From Tissierellia bacterium (GTDB lineage: Bacteria > Bacillota > Clostridia > Tissierellales > Tepidimicrobiaceae), in NCBI GenBank assembly GCA_012728075.1, contig JAAYFV010000173.1, positions 1-32,521 on the forward strand: a DNA stretch of 32,521 nucleotides, read 5' to 3'. Under the pieces are notes generated by a model, which was not told the DNA's origin, ran no database searches, and was given only the letters and a program-made list of their open reading frames with translations. Position numbers and translations under genes: made by a program. This document shows positions 8,486 to 17,076 of the stretch, piece by piece. Numbering within the stretch: the stretch's first letter is position 1; each line of letters opens with the position of its first letter.

Positions 8486-8609
8486 ATAATATTCCCAACT
8501 TTTTTATAAAATATTCTTTTGTTTTTTATTTTAGATATAGCCATTTATTAGTATTAAGCAATTTGTACATCTACATCCAATAATTTAGCATAGTCATCGC
8601 AATTATTTA

Positions 8610-8888
8610 TTAATTCGTGGTGTTACCGTCTCCAACTATTTTACCATCGGAAAATACTATTATTCTAGGATCTAAGTCTTTTATGTTCTCCACCCTATGA
8701 GTAATAAATATTCCCATCTTTCCTTGACATTTCCGTTTCATCAATAAAAAAATTTCCTTTTCAGATATATATACTTTCACCTGCCCCTCCATTTCAGACC
8801 TACCTAATATATTATATATTTCAGCATTTTCAAAATCCTGTAACCTTAGCTCTTTACATTTTGAAACATAGAATGAAACTTTTTTCTG
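8610..8888 (-). pseudogene. Remnant of an ABC exporter (membrane-domain start fused to ATPase end)
   Basis: The open frame directly after the methyltransferase stop reads LQDFENAEIYNILGRSE, typical of the cytoplasmic helix of the membrane domain of type I ABC exporters. After about 20 residues it passes into IFITHR...DPRIIVFSDGKIVGDG, the H-loop and C-terminal end of an ABC ATPase. The remaining membrane helices, Walker A, signature motif and Walker B are missing, so a large internal deletion seems to have joined the two ends. The internal ATG at 8792 lacks a convincing ribosome binding site. No functional product is expected. It sits 200 nt from the csp promoter. Confidence 0.75.
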
Positions 8889-9623
8889 TTAAGCTATAGC
8901 TATAAAGGTAATCCTCTCTGATCTATCCCTAGGCTTTTCAAAGGAAAATTCATCGTAGCAATATATTGTATCAAAAGATGCTTTTTCTAATAGATAGTTT
9001 ATTTCCTCAATCCTATAAGCCCTTTCAATATGGTTCTCATCAAATCGAATATATTTTCCTCCTTCTTTCTTTACAAAAAAAGTTAGATAAAACTCAGCTA
9101 TACTATTCTGTTCATCAAAGTAATTTTGCCAAGTATAGAATATATCTTCTCTATCTTCTACAAATGTATTGTTTCCAATGATATATCTTAATTTATAGTA
9201 AGAGTTTATATCAAATATAAACATGCCTCCAGGTTTTAGATGTTTCTTTACATTTCTAAATGTATTTAATAGATCCATTTCATCTTCTATATAGTTGATA
9301 CTATCACAAGCGGATATTATAGCGTCAAATCTTTGATTTATAGTAAAGTTAATCATATTCTGGTTTAATAGCTTTACATTTTTAAACTTAGTCAATTTAT
9401 TGTAAGCGATGCTTAACATATCTGGAGATATATCAATACAGGTTAAATCGTATCTAGCATTTGCTAAGTAATAAGTAAGATTCCCTGTACCACAAGCTAA
9501 CTCCAGTATGTTCTTAGGTTTATGATGGAATCTATTAAATATACTTTCAATATACAAGTACCAGGCCTTATAATCTACATCTGTCATCAAATCATCATAT
9601 ATATAGGCAAATTCTCCGTACAT
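8889..9623 (-). CDS. Class I SAM-dependent methyltransferase
   Basis: A 244-residue Rossmann-fold methyltransferase; the methyl acceptor is unknown. Motif I is ILELACGTGNLTYYLA near residues 39-54, the acidic ribose-binding residue is in CIDISPDML, and motif IV is FDAIISACDSINYI. The opening MYGEFAYIYDDLM is common to a family of small clostridial and bacillar methyltransferases. The start lies 4 nt after the sirtuin stop, and its ribosome binding site GAGGAG is inside the sirtuin 3' end, so the two are translationally linked. The pairing with a sirtuin is suggestive but does not identify the substrate. Confidence 0.9.
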   Translation of the reverse strand: MYGEFAYIYDDLMTDVDYKAWYLYIESIFNRFHHKPKNILELACGTGNLTYYLANARYDLTCIDISPDMLSIAYNKLTKFKNVKLLNQNMINFTINQRFDAIISACDSINYIEDEMDLLNTFRNVKKHLKPGGMFIFDINSYYKLRYIIGNNTFVEDREDIFYTWQNYFDEQNSIAEFYLTFFVKKEGGKYIRFDENHIERAYRIEEINYLLEKASFDTIYCYDEFSFEKPRDRSERITFIAIA

Positions 9624-9627
9624 AATT

Positions 9628-10371
9628 TTACTCCTCAGTTAATTTTTCTATTATAGCTTCTAAAGTATCTCCTGCTATTTCTTCAATCTTTACATCAGCA
9701 GATCTGTCCATAGCTGTAGGTCCCATATTGATTATTACTAATCTTTTTGCCATCTGTGGAAGGTAGTTTACCGGTGCTACCATAAGGCTTGATCCAATTA
9801 CAATAAGTAAATCGCTTGTTTCTACTTCTCTCATTGCAATATTGAATTCTTCAGGCAACATATCTCCAAATAATACCACATTAGGTCTAAGAATACCTTT
9901 ACAATTATCACAAATAGGTGGGATCTCACCATTATTTACCTTGGTGGTCAATACATTTAAATCCACCACATCTCCACAACTAGTACAATAGCCCTCCCGA
10001 GTGTTGCCATGTACTTCTAAAATATACTTAGAACCTGCCATATAATGTAAATTATCTATGTTTTGGGTAATAATTCCCTTTATATACCCTAATCTTTCCA
10101 ATTCAGCCAATGCCTTGTGGGCTTTATTAGGCTTAGCGTGGGTCATATCCAAAAGTATATTAAATCCTTCCTTATAGAATTTTTCTGGATCCCTACGCAA
10201 TACTGGCGTAGACAGGGCTTCCATAGGATCTATATTTTCCCACAAACCTGTATTAGGACTTCTAAAATCTGGTATGCCACTTTCTGTAGAAATTCCCGCT
10301 CCAGTCAATACCATGGTTTTAGATGAATTCTTAATCAGCTTTACAGCTTTATCTATATTTTTTAAACTCAC
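9628..10371 (-). CDS. cobB: NAD-dependent protein deacylase (sirtuin)
   Basis: A 247-residue sirtuin that removes acyl groups from lysines using NAD. Visible are GAGISTESGIPDFRSP (residues 24-39), TQNIDNLH (102-109), the catalytic His121 in EVHGNTREG, four zinc cysteines (129, 132, 154, 157) and the C-terminal NAD-binding GSSLMVAP. There is no Tyr/Arg pair obvious enough to call a desuccinylase. The start is GTG at 10371, preceded by AGGGGG at good spacing. It is tightly packed between a SASP gene and a methyltransferase on the same strand, so co-expression, perhaps late in growth or sporulation, is possible. Confidence 0.95.
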   Translation of the reverse strand: MSLKNIDKAVKLIKNSSKTMVLTGAGISTESGIPDFRSPNTGLWENIDPMEALSTPVLRRDPEKFYKEGFNILLDMTHAKPNKAHKALAELERLGYIKGIITQNIDNLHYMAGSKYILEVHGNTREGYCTSCGDVVDLNVLTTKVNNGEIPPICDNCKGILRPNVVLFGDMLPEEFNIAMREVETSDLLIVIGSSLMVAPVNYLPQMAKRLVIINMGPTAMDRSADVKIEEIAGDTLEAIIEKLTEE

Positions 10372-10394
10372 TTAAATACCCCCTATTTTTGCAA

Positions 10395-10580
10395 CTATTT
10401 CCCTTTTTTCTTCTTTAACTCCTTTTTTCTTACCGTTATCAAACCACCTATTCTACCAGATTCTTTTGCTGTTAAACCTCCCCAACCAACCTGGTTTATT
10501 TTATCCATTAAGCCTAGTTCTTCGGCTATTTCATACTTTAATTTATCTTCTAATGTTGATTCCTTCTTTTTCTTTTTCAA
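10395..10580 (-). CDS. Small acid-soluble spore protein, alpha/beta type (SspF-like)
   Basis: DNA-coating spore protein of about 61 residues. The core KYEIAEELGL resembles the germination-protease site and is followed by the conserved GGLTAKESGRIGGLI block. The N- and C-termini are very Lys-rich. Start choice: ATG codons exist at 10595 and 10586, but the only strong site, GGGAGGG, overlaps or touches them, whereas the TTG at 10580 lies 7 nt after GGAGG. I therefore prefer TTG. The site is within a hairpin (see the separate entry). The gene is downstream of a CPBP protease gene and 23 nt upstream of the sirtuin. The family is clear; the start is less certain. Confidence 0.85.
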   Translation of the reverse strand: MKKKKKESTLEDKLKYEIAEELGLMDKINQVGWGGLTAKESGRIGGLITVRKKELKKKKGK

Positions 10581-10581
10581 A

Positions 10582-10618
10582 TCCATCCCTCCCATATTCT
10601 AGTATTAGAAGGGATGGA
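10582..10618 (-). promoter_or_regulatory. Hairpin covering the SASP ribosome binding site
   Basis: On the minus strand TCCATCCCT pairs with AGGGATGGA (9 bp), and the loop contains a further TTCTA / TAGAA repeat. The 3' arm includes part of the GGGAGGG site and the ATG at 10586. There is no U tract, so a terminator is unlikely. Translational control is inferred. Confidence 0.5.
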
Positions 10619-10637
10619 ATCTTTTATTCTCATATAA

Positions 10638-11585
10638 TCAAAATATATAATTCCATATGATAAATATGATCATAACTAAGAATATGGGAAATGCCTCTAT
10701 TATACTCATACCTTCTTTATAGTGTAAATCCTCTATTAGGGATTCCCCTTGTATAAAAGTATTTATCTCTAAAACTCTACTTTCTCCTTTGCTAGGCATT
10801 AATTTTATAAGTTTAAATGATATAAATCCAAATATCAATGCCAACAAACCTAAACCAAAAAAGGCCATTATCATTTCATCTACTTCAGGTAATATCATAG
10901 GTTCCCCAGCCAATTCCATTACTTGTTCAGCTCTAGTAGCAAAATATCCAATAGTCAGAGCTATGGTATTATTTACCGTATGTCCAATGATGGTAGGGTA
11001 AATGGAATCAGTCTTATAAGCTATTATTCCAAACAATAGACCTAAATAAATCGGTCCTAATAAATTTTGTACATTAAAATGGAATATTCCAAATAGTATA
11101 GCTGAATATATAATGGCTTTTTTCTTTCCAAATCTACTGTAAGATGACATAATGAATCCTCTAAACATAATCTCTTCACATATACCAGGCGTTAATGCAA
11201 TTATTAAAAATCCTATTAGATACTCCCTAGGATTGGAAGGTATAGGAATAGGATTTGCTCTTATTGGAGAAAATTTGCTCAATAGTGCCAATCCTATAAA
11301 ATTAAAAAATACCGCCACTGGATAAGAAAAAATCACTATAAATATAGTCAATAGTACCTGTTTTAAATTAGCTTTATTTAATCTAAGAGCATCCTTTATA
11401 GAATAATCATTAAATCTTAAATATGCTAATACTGGCAACAATATAATTAAATACTCAGTAACTAATAACCCAGTGTATATCTCTTTGTATTGGGCTCTTG
11501 CTCCTAATGTTATTAATAATAAAGCAATAAACAAAAATAATATATTAGTTTCCAAAATTGATGGTGTGTTGTTTTCCCTCGGCAT
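10638..11585 (-). CDS. CPBP family intramembrane glutamic endopeptidase
   Basis: A 315-residue polytopic membrane protein with about seven or eight hydrophobic segments, starting near residue 12 and ending at the very C-terminus (FLVMIIFIIWNYIF). The family motifs are present: EEIMFRGF (the catalytic Glu pair and Arg), FGIFHFN (second motif with His) and GHTVNN. Members include CAAX-prenyl protease Rce1 relatives and bacteriocin self-immunity proteins, so the substrate cannot be inferred. The start is ATG with AAAGGA nearby. It is transcribed ahead of the SASP and sirtuin genes and divergently from asd. A long insertion (about residues 260-290) sits before the last helix. Confidence 0.93.
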   Translation of the reverse strand: MPRENNTPSILETNILFLFIALLLITLGARAQYKEIYTGLLVTEYLIILLPVLAYLRFNDYSIKDALRLNKANLKQVLLTIFIVIFSYPVAVFFNFIGLALLSKFSPIRANPIPIPSNPREYLIGFLIIALTPGICEEIMFRGFIMSSYSRFGKKKAIIYSAILFGIFHFNVQNLLGPIYLGLLFGIIAYKTDSIYPTIIGHTVNNTIALTIGYFATRAEQVMELAGEPMILPEVDEMIMAFFGLGLLALIFGFISFKLIKLMPSKGESRVLEINTFIQGESLIEDLHYKEGMSIIEAFPIFLVMIIFIIWNYIF

Positions 11586-11654
11586 AATTTTCCTTTCCCC
11601 TTTCTTTCATATATTTTATACTTTTTAACGATTAAAATCAAATAAACTCTTCTA

Positions 11655-11683
11655 TTAACATATATTTTGTTATATCATATATA
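11655..11683 (+). promoter_or_regulatory. Candidate promoter of the asd-dapA-dapB operon
   Basis: TTAACA (11655-11660), a 17-nt spacer and TATATA (11678-11683), about 44 nt before the asd start. The region is so AT-rich that other boxes are possible. The 141-nt gap is too short for a lysine riboswitch and shows none of its features. Confidence 0.4.
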
Positions 11684-11726
11684 TTAGTATATTAGTATAA
11701 TAAATTATAGGAGGTGTTTTATTTAT

Positions 11727-12710
11727 ATGGCAAATATTGGAATAGTAGGGGCTACAGGTATGGTTGGACGAAATTTTTTAAAAGTAATGGAAGAAAGAGA
11801 TTTCCCAGTAGATAAATTATACCTATTTGCCTCATCTAAATCCGAAGGTACTGTAATAAATTTTAAAAATGATGAATATATAGTAGAGGAGTTAAAAGAG
11901 GATTCCTTTGATAGACCAATGGACATGGTATTGTTCTCAGCAGGAGGCAATATAAGTAAAAAATATGCCCCTATTGCCAAAGAAAAAGGAATTGTAGTAA
12001 TAGACAATAGTAGTGCTTGGAGAATGGAAGATTGGGTACCATTAATAGTACCAGAGGTAAATCCCGAAGAAATAAATAATCATAAGGGTATTATTGCAAA
12101 TCCCAATTGTTCTACTATTCAATCAGTTATACCACTAAAACCTTTAGATAACAAGTATAGGCTAAAAAGAGTGGTATTTTCAACTTATCAATCGGTTTCT
12201 GGCTCAGGAGTAGGAGGATTAAAGGATTTGGAGAAGGGATTATCCCAGCCCTTTAATGAAAAATATCCTCATCCCATTGCTTTTAATGTAATACCCCATA
12301 TTGATGATTTTCTCGAAAATGGCTATACAAAAGAGGAGATCAAAATGATTGAAGAAACGAAAAAAATACTAAACAACAAAGATATTAAAATAACTGCTAC
12401 TACTGTAAGAGTGCCTGTCAAATACGGCCATGCAGTATCAGCAAATATCGAGCTAGAAAATAATTTCGAATTAAAAGATATTTATCAATTGTTTAATAAC
12501 TTTCCAGGAATAGAGGTATTAGATGATCCATGGAACAATGTCTACCCTATGCCTATTTTAGCAGAAGGAAAAGATAAAGTATATGTGGGAAGGATAAGAA
12601 GGGATTTTAGTCTGGAAAATGGTCTGAACATTTGGATAGTAGCTGATAATATTAGAAAAGGCGCTGCTACAAATACTATCAAAATAGCTGAATTATTATT
12701 AAAAAAATAG
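11727..12710 (+). CDS. asd: Aspartate-semialdehyde dehydrogenase
   Basis: Makes L-aspartate 4-semialdehyde from aspartyl phosphate with NADPH, the branch point to lysine/DAP, threonine and methionine. The 327-residue length is normal. The nucleotide-binding loop GATGMVG is at residues 8-14. The active-site Cys128 is in NPNCSTIQ. The region [11 protein letters not shown] follows, with the later [10 protein letters not shown] carrying the active-site His. The start is ATG with GGAGG 12 nt upstream, longer than usual spacing. First gene of asd-dapA-dapB; no aspartokinase is in the window. Confidence 0.97.
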   Translation: MANIGIVGATGMVGRNFLKVMEERDFPVDKLYLFASSKSEGTVINFKNDEYIVEELKEDSFDRPMDMVLFSAGGNISKKYAPIAKEKGIVVIDNSSAWRMEDWVPLIVPEVNPEEINNHKGIIANPNCSTIQSVIPLKPLDNKYRLKRVVFSTYQSVSGSGVGGLKDLEKGLSQPFNEKYPHPIAFNVIPHIDDFLENGYTKEEIKMIEETKKILNNKDIKITATTVRVPVKYGHAVSANIELENNFELKDIYQLFNNFPGIEVLDDPWNNVYPMPILAEGKDKVYVGRIRRDFSLENGLNIWIVADNIRKGAATNTIKIAELLLKK

Positions 12711-12721
12711 GAGGTATGATT

Positions 12722-13603
12722 ATGTTTAAAGGTTCTGGAGTTGCTATAGTAACCCCTTTTAATGAGCAGGGGATAGATTTTGAAAAACTTGGTGAATTGT
12801 TGGAATGGCATATTTCTGAAAGTACAGATGCCATAATAATATGTGGTACCACTGGTGAATCAGCTACCATGTCCCATGAAGAAAGGAAAGAAGCTATAAA
12901 ATTTACAGTAGAAAAAGTAGCTAATAGAATACCAGTAATTGCAGGAACAGGTAGCAATAATACCAGTTATTCCATTGAACTTAGCCAATATGCTGAAGAA
13001 GTCGGTGTTGATGGATTATTAGAGGTAACCCCTTATTACAATAAAGCTACCCAAAGAGGCTTAATAGAGCATTACACTGCTATAGCTGATAAAGTAAATA
13101 TACCTATTATTGTATATAATGTTCCTGGTAGAACTGGATTGAATATATTGCCAAGTACCTTATTTGAGTTATCTAAACATCCTAATATTAGAGGTGTAAA
13201 AGAAGCCAGTGGAAATATAGCACAGGTAGCTGAAATTGCCAGATTAGTAGATGAAAACTTCTATATCTATTCAGGAAATGACGATATGGTAGTTCCTCTA
13301 TTGTCCTTAGGAGGTCATGGAGTTATATCCGTAGTAGCCAATATACTACCAAAAGATACCCATAATATGGTAAAATACTTTCTTGATGGAGATATTGAAG
13401 CCTCTAGAAAACTACAATTGAATATGAAGCCACTAATAGATGCTCTATTTATCGAAGTAAACCCAATTCCCGTTAAAGAAGCCATGAATATTTTAGGTAT
13501 GAATGTGGGATCTTGTAGATTACCACTTACCAATATGTCTAATGAAAATAGGCAAAAACTTATAGATGAAATGAAACTATATGGTATGGAGATTAGGGGG
13601 TAA
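12722..13603 (+). CDS. dapA: 4-hydroxy-tetrahydrodipicolinate synthase
   Basis: Condenses pyruvate with aspartate semialdehyde. From the chosen start it is 293 residues. Visible are the Schiff-base Lys160 (GVKEASGN), Tyr132 in YNVPGRTG, and the GTTGES loop (Thr43-Thr44). Start choice: the ATG at 12716 is only 1 nt from GGAGG, while the ATG at 12722 is 7 nt from it and gives the family-typical [13 protein letters not shown]. The binding site overlaps the end of asd, indicating one operon. The product feeds DapB and, in spore formers, also dipicolinate synthesis. Confidence 0.97.
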   Translation: MFKGSGVAIVTPFNEQGIDFEKLGELLEWHISESTDAIIICGTTGESATMSHEERKEAIKFTVEKVANRIPVIAGTGSNNTSYSIELSQYAEEVGVDGLLEVTPYYNKATQRGLIEHYTAIADKVNIPIIVYNVPGRTGLNILPSTLFELSKHPNIRGVKEASGNIAQVAEIARLVDENFYIYSGNDDMVVPLLSLGGHGVISVVANILPKDTHNMVKYFLDGDIEASRKLQLNMKPLIDALFIEVNPIPVKEAMNILGMNVGSCRLPLTNMSNENRQKLIDEMKLYGMEIRG

Positions 13604-13609
13604 TAACTT

Positions 13610-14368
13610 ATGTTAAAAGTAATTGTTAGCGGTTTCTTAGGCCAAATGGGGCAAGTCATCAGCAAATTAATTTTAGATAGAGATGATATGGAATTAGTCG
13701 GGGGCATAGATAGAAATGCCCCTTCCTACAAGGGAGATATAGATGTATATGAGAGTATATTAGATTTAGATAAAAAATGTGATGTTATAATCGACTTTTC
13801 CCATCCGTCTTCTCTAGATAATTTACTAGATTATGCAATATCAAACAATACCCCTTTGGTTATAGGAACTACCGGATATGGAGAAGAGGAGATAAAGAAA
13901 CTAAAAAAATCTGCTGAAAAAATCCCTATATTCTACTCAGCTAATATGTCTTTAGGGATAAATCTTATGTTATCCTTGGTATCAAAAGCTGCTTCTATTT
14001 TAAGAGAGGATTTTGATATTGAAATAATAGAAAAACATCACAACAAAAAGATAGACGCTCCTAGTGGAACAGCCTATATGATAGCCAACGAAATTAACAA
14101 AGTGTATGATAATAATAAATTATATACCTTTGGTAGACATGGTAAAAACAATAAAAGATCCTCTAATGAAATAGGAATCCATGCAATTCGGGGTGGAACT
14201 ATAGTAGGGGAACACACTGTACTATTTGCTGGATTAGATGAAGTTATAGAAATAAAACATAGTGCTTCTTCCAAGAATGTATTTGCTAAAGGTGCCTTAA
14301 CTGCCACTAAATTCATAGTAGATAAAGAAAAGGGATTATATAGTATGGACCATATAATCAATGCATAA
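13610..14368 (+). CDS. dapB: 4-hydroxy-tetrahydrodipicolinate reductase
   Basis: Reduces the DapA product to tetrahydrodipicolinate with NAD(P)H. 252 residues. The N-terminal Rossmann motif is SGFLGQMGQ, the conserved GTTGY is near residue 87, and the catalytic block EKHHNKKIDAPSGTA is at 141-155 with His143/His144 and Lys147. It starts 6 nt after dapA, with AGGGGG overlapping the dapA end. It closes the operon; the later steps to DAP are not in this window. Confidence 0.97.
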   Translation: MLKVIVSGFLGQMGQVISKLILDRDDMELVGGIDRNAPSYKGDIDVYESILDLDKKCDVIIDFSHPSSLDNLLDYAISNNTPLVIGTTGYGEEEIKKLKKSAEKIPIFYSANMSLGINLMLSLVSKAASILREDFDIEIIEKHHNKKIDAPSGTAYMIANEINKVYDNNKLYTFGRHGKNNKRSSNEIGIHAIRGGTIVGEHTVLFAGLDEVIEIKHSASSKNVFAKGALTATKFIVDKEKGLYSMDHIINA

Positions 14369-14399
14369 AAAAACCTGCAGGTTATCCTGTAGGTTTTTT
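14368..14399. terminator. Bidirectional terminator between dapB and hpt
   Basis: Stem AAACCTGCAGG / CCTGTAGGTTT (11 bp with one G-U pair), loop TTAT, flanked by A and T runs. It overlaps both stop regions of the convergent genes. Confidence 0.9.
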
Positions 14400-14919
14400 A
14401 ATCGTCAAAAGTAAATATATAAGGTATATTCCTATAATAATCGCCATAATTAAGGCCATAGCCTACTATAAATACATCAGGAATGGTAAAGCCTACATAA
14501 TCTGGATTAATGTCAGCTTGCCTTCTACTTGGCTTGTCTAACATACAGCAGATCTTAATCCTTTTGGGATCTTTCATCTGTACAAATTCCACTACTTTTT
14601 TCATGGTATTTCCTGAATCTATAATATCATCGAGTATCAATACATCTTTATCCTTTATATCTGTTCTAATATCGGTTATTATCTCAACTACACCAGAAGA
14701 AACTTCATCATGGCCATAGGAAGAAGTTGTCATAAAATCTATATTTACAGGGATATCTATTTCCCTAACTAAATCAGCAGCAAATATAAAGCTTCCCCTC
14801 AATAAAGATATTATTACTATATCCTCATAATCTTTGGATATCTCCTCTCCTAATTCCTTTACCCTTTGTGATATTTCTTCAGTACTAAATAGTACTTTTG
14901 GCTTCTTGTTTAGAATCAT
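14398..14919 (-). CDS. hpt: Hypoxanthine phosphoribosyltransferase
   Basis: Purine salvage enzyme joining hypoxanthine or guanine to PRPP. 173 residues. The PRPP-binding motif VLILDDIIDSGNT is near residues 93-105, SLLRGSFIFAADL near 38-50, and the C-terminal base-binding region VGFTIPDVFIVGYGLNYGD is present. The start is ATG with AAAGGAG 6 nt upstream. A 42-codon membrane peptide gene lies just upstream on the same strand and may be co-transcribed. Confidence 0.97.
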   Translation of the reverse strand: MILNKKPKVLFSTEEISQRVKELGEEISKDYEDIVIISLLRGSFIFAADLVREIDIPVNIDFMTTSSYGHDEVSSGVVEIITDIRTDIKDKDVLILDDIIDSGNTMKKVVEFVQMKDPKRIKICCMLDKPSRRQADINPDYVGFTIPDVFIVGYGLNYGDYYRNIPYIFTFDD

Positions 14920-14942
14920 TTTTTTCTCCTTTCTTGCAATAT

Positions 14943-15071
14943 TTATTCTTGAAATTTCTTTTTTATAATCTCTTTAATTTCCTTTAACTCTACAAGAATA
15001 CTATTTAGAGTTAATTGGATGCTCATTAATATAATAAATAACACTGAAATAACAATTATTTCAATCCGCAT
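14943..15071 (-). CDS. Small membrane peptide, 42 residues, function unknown
   Basis: An open frame beginning ATG CGG ATT at 15071 with GGAGA 6 nt upstream and ending at TAA (14945-14943). Residues 3-25 form a hydrophobic helix (IIVISVLFIILMSI at its core), followed by a Lys/Glu-rich segment, VELKEIKEIIKKKFQE, that could be an amphipathic or coiled helix. The plan of one membrane span plus a charged cytoplasmic tail resembles many small Firmicute membrane peptides. It lies 24 nt upstream of hpt on the same strand. Codon use and the ribosome binding site support it, but there is no family match I can name. Confidence 0.55.
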   Translation of the reverse strand: MRIEIIVISVLFIILMSIQLTLNSILVELKEIKEIIKKKFQE

Positions 15072-15157
15072 ATATCTTCTCCTAACTATAATAATCCATA
15101 TTTTTTAAATAGCTTATTGTGTAGATTATAACATATTTGTACTCTAGGTTAAATAAA

Positions 15158-15206
15158 AAAATCATGCTTTTTATTTGTTCTAGAGCAAATAAAAAGCACA
15201 TGATTT
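15158..15206 (-). terminator. Terminator after the SSB-like gene
   Basis: Long hairpin with arms AAATCATG...CTTTTTATTTG and CAAATAAAAAG...CATGATTT (one small bulge), followed on the minus strand by TTTTATTT. It starts 22 nt past the SSB-like stop codon. Confidence 0.8.
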
Positions 15207-15227
15207 CTTTAGATTATTGTGACTTTA

Positions 15228-15890
15228 CTATAAATCCTTTCTATTATTATCGTTTTCAATATGTTCCAGTTTAGATATGGATACTTCATAGGCTACTTTT
15301 GTTTCTACTTTATCATTCTTATATCTTTTTTGATACTCTCTACTCTGAATCCTGCCCCAAATTTTTATATGATCCCCAACCAACAATTTTTCACAAAATC
15401 TTGCATTTCTTCCCCAAGCAATAGAAGGTATGTAATCAGACTTATTATAAGCTCTATTAACAGCTATAAGCAAATCAGCTATTTCCCTACCTAAAGGCGT
15501 ACTTCTATAAATAGGGGGTTTACATATATAACCGTCTAAATAAATTTCATTGGGATTGTTTAACATCTCCTCTATCTCATCTTCATCGATTAATAAAATA
15601 ATATCTCGAGCAAATACGGTTAAAACTAATCTACTAGCATTATGGATATATCTATTATAAGATCTTAATTGTCCATATATTTCTACAAATGAACCAACAG
15701 ATAAATCCATATCTACAATAAGTCGTTCAGAAACAGTAACTGGTAAAACATCTACTGAATTACTTAACCTAGGCACTTCTACTTCAAAAGTGTAAAAACC
15801 CTCTCCATACATTTCATGGCTAAAACTCAACGGTGTAATCATCTGTCCTACAATTTTTACCGAATTAGTATCCATTAATTTGCTAACCAT
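15228..15890 (-). CDS. Single-stranded DNA-binding-like protein with two OB folds
   Basis: A 220-residue protein with two consecutive OB-fold-like halves. The first runs from about 8 to 100 (KIVGQMITPLSFSHE to RLVLTVFARDI) and the second from about 118 to 210 (DGYICKPPIYRSTPLGREI, then IPSIAWGRNARFCEKLLVGDHIKIWGRIQSREYQKR). The second half is closest to the SSB/PriB type, with the usual PxxRxTPxGxxxAD and W-G-x-A signatures. There is no acidic C-terminal SSB tip; it ends NDNNRKDL. So it is not the housekeeping SSB but a clostridial tandem-OB variant. The start is ATG at 15890, with GGGGGAG about 10 nt upstream. Confidence 0.8.
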   Translation of the reverse strand: MVSKLMDTNSVKIVGQMITPLSFSHEMYGEGFYTFEVEVPRLSNSVDVLPVTVSERLIVDMDLSVGSFVEIYGQLRSYNRYIHNASRLVLTVFARDIILLIDEDEIEEMLNNPNEIYLDGYICKPPIYRSTPLGREIADLLIAVNRAYNKSDYIPSIAWGRNARFCEKLLVGDHIKIWGRIQSREYQKRYKNDKVETKVAYEVSISKLEHIENDNNRKDL

Positions 15891-16030
15891 TTATAGTCAT
15901 CTCCCCCTTATTCTTGTGTTTTTTATCTATAATTATATTTATTCTCCAATCCCAATTATTATGATTATATTTAAAAAACTCATTTTGATAACATTTTATC
16001 AAATTATAGTGTAAGTTTCCACCTAAAAAT

Positions 16031-16060
16031 AAACCAGTTAAATTCATTATTAACTGGCTT
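16031..16060 (-). terminator. Terminator after the PdaB-like gene
   Basis: On the minus strand, stem AGCCAGTTAA / TTAACTGGTTT around an 8-nt loop, followed by ATTTTT. It starts about 17 nt past the deacetylase stop. Confidence 0.8.
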
Positions 16061-16076
16061 ATGGAATAATTATTTA

Positions 16077-16847
16077 TTATTCCTTTTTTATTTGTCTTCC
16101 CGTATTATCCATGTAAAAATTTTCCTTATATATTAATTGAGAAATAGGCACTATTTCATATCCCTCTCTTTGAAGCCTTTCTATTATAATTGGAAGATAT
16201 TCTAAAACATATTTGGCATTATTATGGAATAGTACTATAGAACCATTTCTTACATTTCTAGTAACTCTATCTACTACTGGCTGTACCCCCATCTCCTTCC
16301 AATCTAATGAATCTACATCCCATTGAATAACATAATAGCCATTATCTTTACATACATTTATTACCCTATCATTATAATCTCCAAAGGGTGGTCTAAATAA
16401 AATGGGCTTTTCTTTAATTAACTTTTCTATTTTATCTCCAGTTATATTTAATTCTTTTTCAATCTCATCATCAGATAATTTTGTCATATAGGGGTGATTT
16501 GTAGAGTGATTTCCTACATCATGGCCTCTATTATATATTTCCTTTACATGTTCAGGATATTTATCTGCCCAAAATCCCACTAGAAAAAAAGTGCTTTTCA
16601 CATTATATTTATCCAGTATATCCAATATTTCCAATGTATAATCATCTCCCCAAGCTGCATCGAAGCTAATAGCTAATTTCTTCTCCTCTGTTTCTACACT
16701 ATATATGGGCAATTCTTTTTTATATGAAAATACCTGTGCTATTTGGATATTAGATTTAATACCTGTATAGATGATTGAAATTATAACTAAAAATATAACT
16801 ATCAATATTCTAAATATCATATGATTTTTATTATATTTTCTATTCAA
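16077..16847 (-). CDS. pdaB: Polysaccharide deacetylase, PdaB-like sporulation protein
   Basis: A 256-residue NodB-domain protein with one N-terminal membrane anchor (residues 9-30). The domain begins AISFDAAWGDD (catalytic/metal Asp63). The metal motif HSTNHP (His114, His118) and RPPFGDYN follow, and VIQWDVDSLDW and IVLFHNN close the fold. The FDAAWG form and the total length match PdaB, a spore-specific deacetylase homologue needed for late spore stability in Bacillus; PdaA is the main alternative. The start is TTG at 16847, 7 nt after AGGAGG, rather than the internal ATG at codon 10, which would cut into the anchor. It is the only gene of its transcription unit. Confidence 0.85.
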   Translation of the reverse strand: MNRKYNKNHMIFRILIVIFLVIISIIYTGIKSNIQIAQVFSYKKELPIYSVETEEKKLAISFDAAWGDDYTLEILDILDKYNVKSTFFLVGFWADKYPEHVKEIYNRGHDVGNHSTNHPYMTKLSDDEIEKELNITGDKIEKLIKEKPILFRPPFGDYNDRVINVCKDNGYYVIQWDVDSLDWKEMGVQPVVDRVTRNVRNGSIVLFHNNAKYVLEYLPIIIERLQREGYEIVPISQLIYKENFYMDNTGRQIKKE

Positions 16848-17076
16848 TATATCACCTCCTATAATATTTATTAATATAATTTATTCTTATTTTACATTTA
16901 TATTACTTAACCAAAACTATATTATTATATTACCTTTAAAATATATAAAAAATTCATTGTAATTACTTACATAAACTCAATATAGATAGATTGTAGATTT
17001 TAATATAAATGGTAAACTATATATTTATTTTTTATATTTGGTATAATATTTTCAAAACAATAGGTTATCCTAATAT

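Noticed and set aside
11586-11726. Possible lysine riboswitch before asd
   Set aside because: The gap is only 141 nt of AT-rich sequence, without the conserved lysine riboswitch helices; only a weak promoter is visible.
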